Assembly: GCF_030271215.1 (NCBI RefSeq)
Contig: NZ_JASNGB010000006.1
Span: forward strand, 1-30,846
Source: Deinococcus rhizophilus
GTDB lineage: Bacteria; Deinococcota; Deinococci; Deinococcales; Deinococcaceae
Direction: 5' to 3'
Length of the DNA stretch: 30,846 nt
The notes beneath the pieces were generated by a model. It was not told the origin of the DNA and did not search any database. It worked only from the letters and a program-made list of their open reading frames with translations. Both the position numbers and the translations under genes were made by a program. Shown here piece after piece: positions 30,608-30,846 of the stretch. Numbering within the stretch: the first letter of the stretch is position 1; the number at the start of each line of letters is the position of its first letter.

Positions 30608-30846
30608 TTAGAAGAGGAGGCCGATCAGGAAGGCCCACAGCGCGAGGGTGTAGGCCAGGGCGGCGGCGACCAGGAAGGGGGAGAGGTGGAGGCGGAGTTT
30701 GGGGTCGAGGCGGGGGGCGAAGCGGTGAAGCGCGAGGGTGATCGCGGTCGCCAGCGCCACGTGGACGAACGCTCCGAAGGGGGGAAAGCTGCCGTCCGGA
30801 GTGAGGAAGCCGAGGAAGAAGGCGGGGGGGACGAGCGGGAGGCTGA
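30608..30846 (-). CDS. 3' end of a membrane protein (partial)
   Basis: An open frame on the minus strand enters from the right edge and stops at TAA 30608-30610. The 78 visible residues contain at least two hydrophobic segments (AFVHVALATAITLALH and FLVAAALAYTLALWAFLIGLLF), separated by a basic loop (RFAPRLDPKLRLH). The C-terminus ends directly after the last segment. It is an integral membrane protein; its family cannot be told. The 137 nt between it and the next gene hold a weak CCCT/AGGG hairpin near 30543-30557 and the next gene's ribosome binding site. Confidence 0.6.
   Translation of the reverse strand, partial: SLPLVPPAFFLGFLTPDGSFPPFGAFVHVALATAITLALHRFAPRLDPKLRLHLSPFLVAAALAYTLALWAFLIGLLF

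Overview
The window is high-GC DNA (about two thirds GC by eye), most likely from Deinococcus or a close relative. The evidence is a single-stranded-DNA-binding protein with two OB folds in one chain (typical of Deinococcus-Thermus), a probable leaderless promoter of the TAnnnT-N6-start type, and the overall codon use. This is inferred from sequence features; no database was searched.

Layout. (1) 1-462: the end of an unidentified gene, a strong hairpin terminator and a small unknown gene. (2) 518-7871, plus strand: a tightly overlapping four-gene operon. It encodes an AddB-like nuclease, an AddA-like helicase-nuclease, a YbjN-like protein and a WYL-domain regulator. (3) 8009-23404, plus strand: a complete type 1 BREX phage-defence operon, brxA-brxB-brxC-pglX-(121 aa unknown)-(601 aa unknown)-pglZ-brxL. 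From brxA to the 121-aa gene every junction is a 4-nt ATGA overlap. That chain breaks around the 601-aa gene, which is also less GC-rich. Inside pglX, about 1 kb encoding the presumed target recognition domain is only about 40% GC, against about 70% on both sides. (4) 23461-25092: a fragment of an exported protein and a lone, divergent tnpB-like gene on the minus strand. (5) 25254-30846, minus strand: short, mostly unrecognised genes around an ssb gene. Most are separated by near-identical hairpin terminators and are preceded by a recurring GGGCGAGGG-type leader hairpin. This looks like a prophage, plasmid or integrative-element module.

How the genes may work together. BREX uses PglX to mark host DNA by adenine methylation and BrxB/BrxC/PglZ/BrxL to block unmarked phage DNA. 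The WYL protein ends 137 nt before brxA, next to a perfect 15-bp palindrome, so it is a good candidate for the BrxR-type regulator. The linked AddAB-like machine could degrade or process DNA ends made during defence; that link is inferred from position only. A promoter-like block before the AddAB operon is partly repeated just after brxL with the same spacing to a -10-like hexamer.

The most interesting points are the recombined recognition domain of pglX, the two non-canonical genes and the RBS-sequestering inverted repeat before pglZ, the helicase-nuclease/WYL operon joined to BREX, the unusual TnpB-like protein, and the reiterated leader and terminator hairpins in the minus-strand module.
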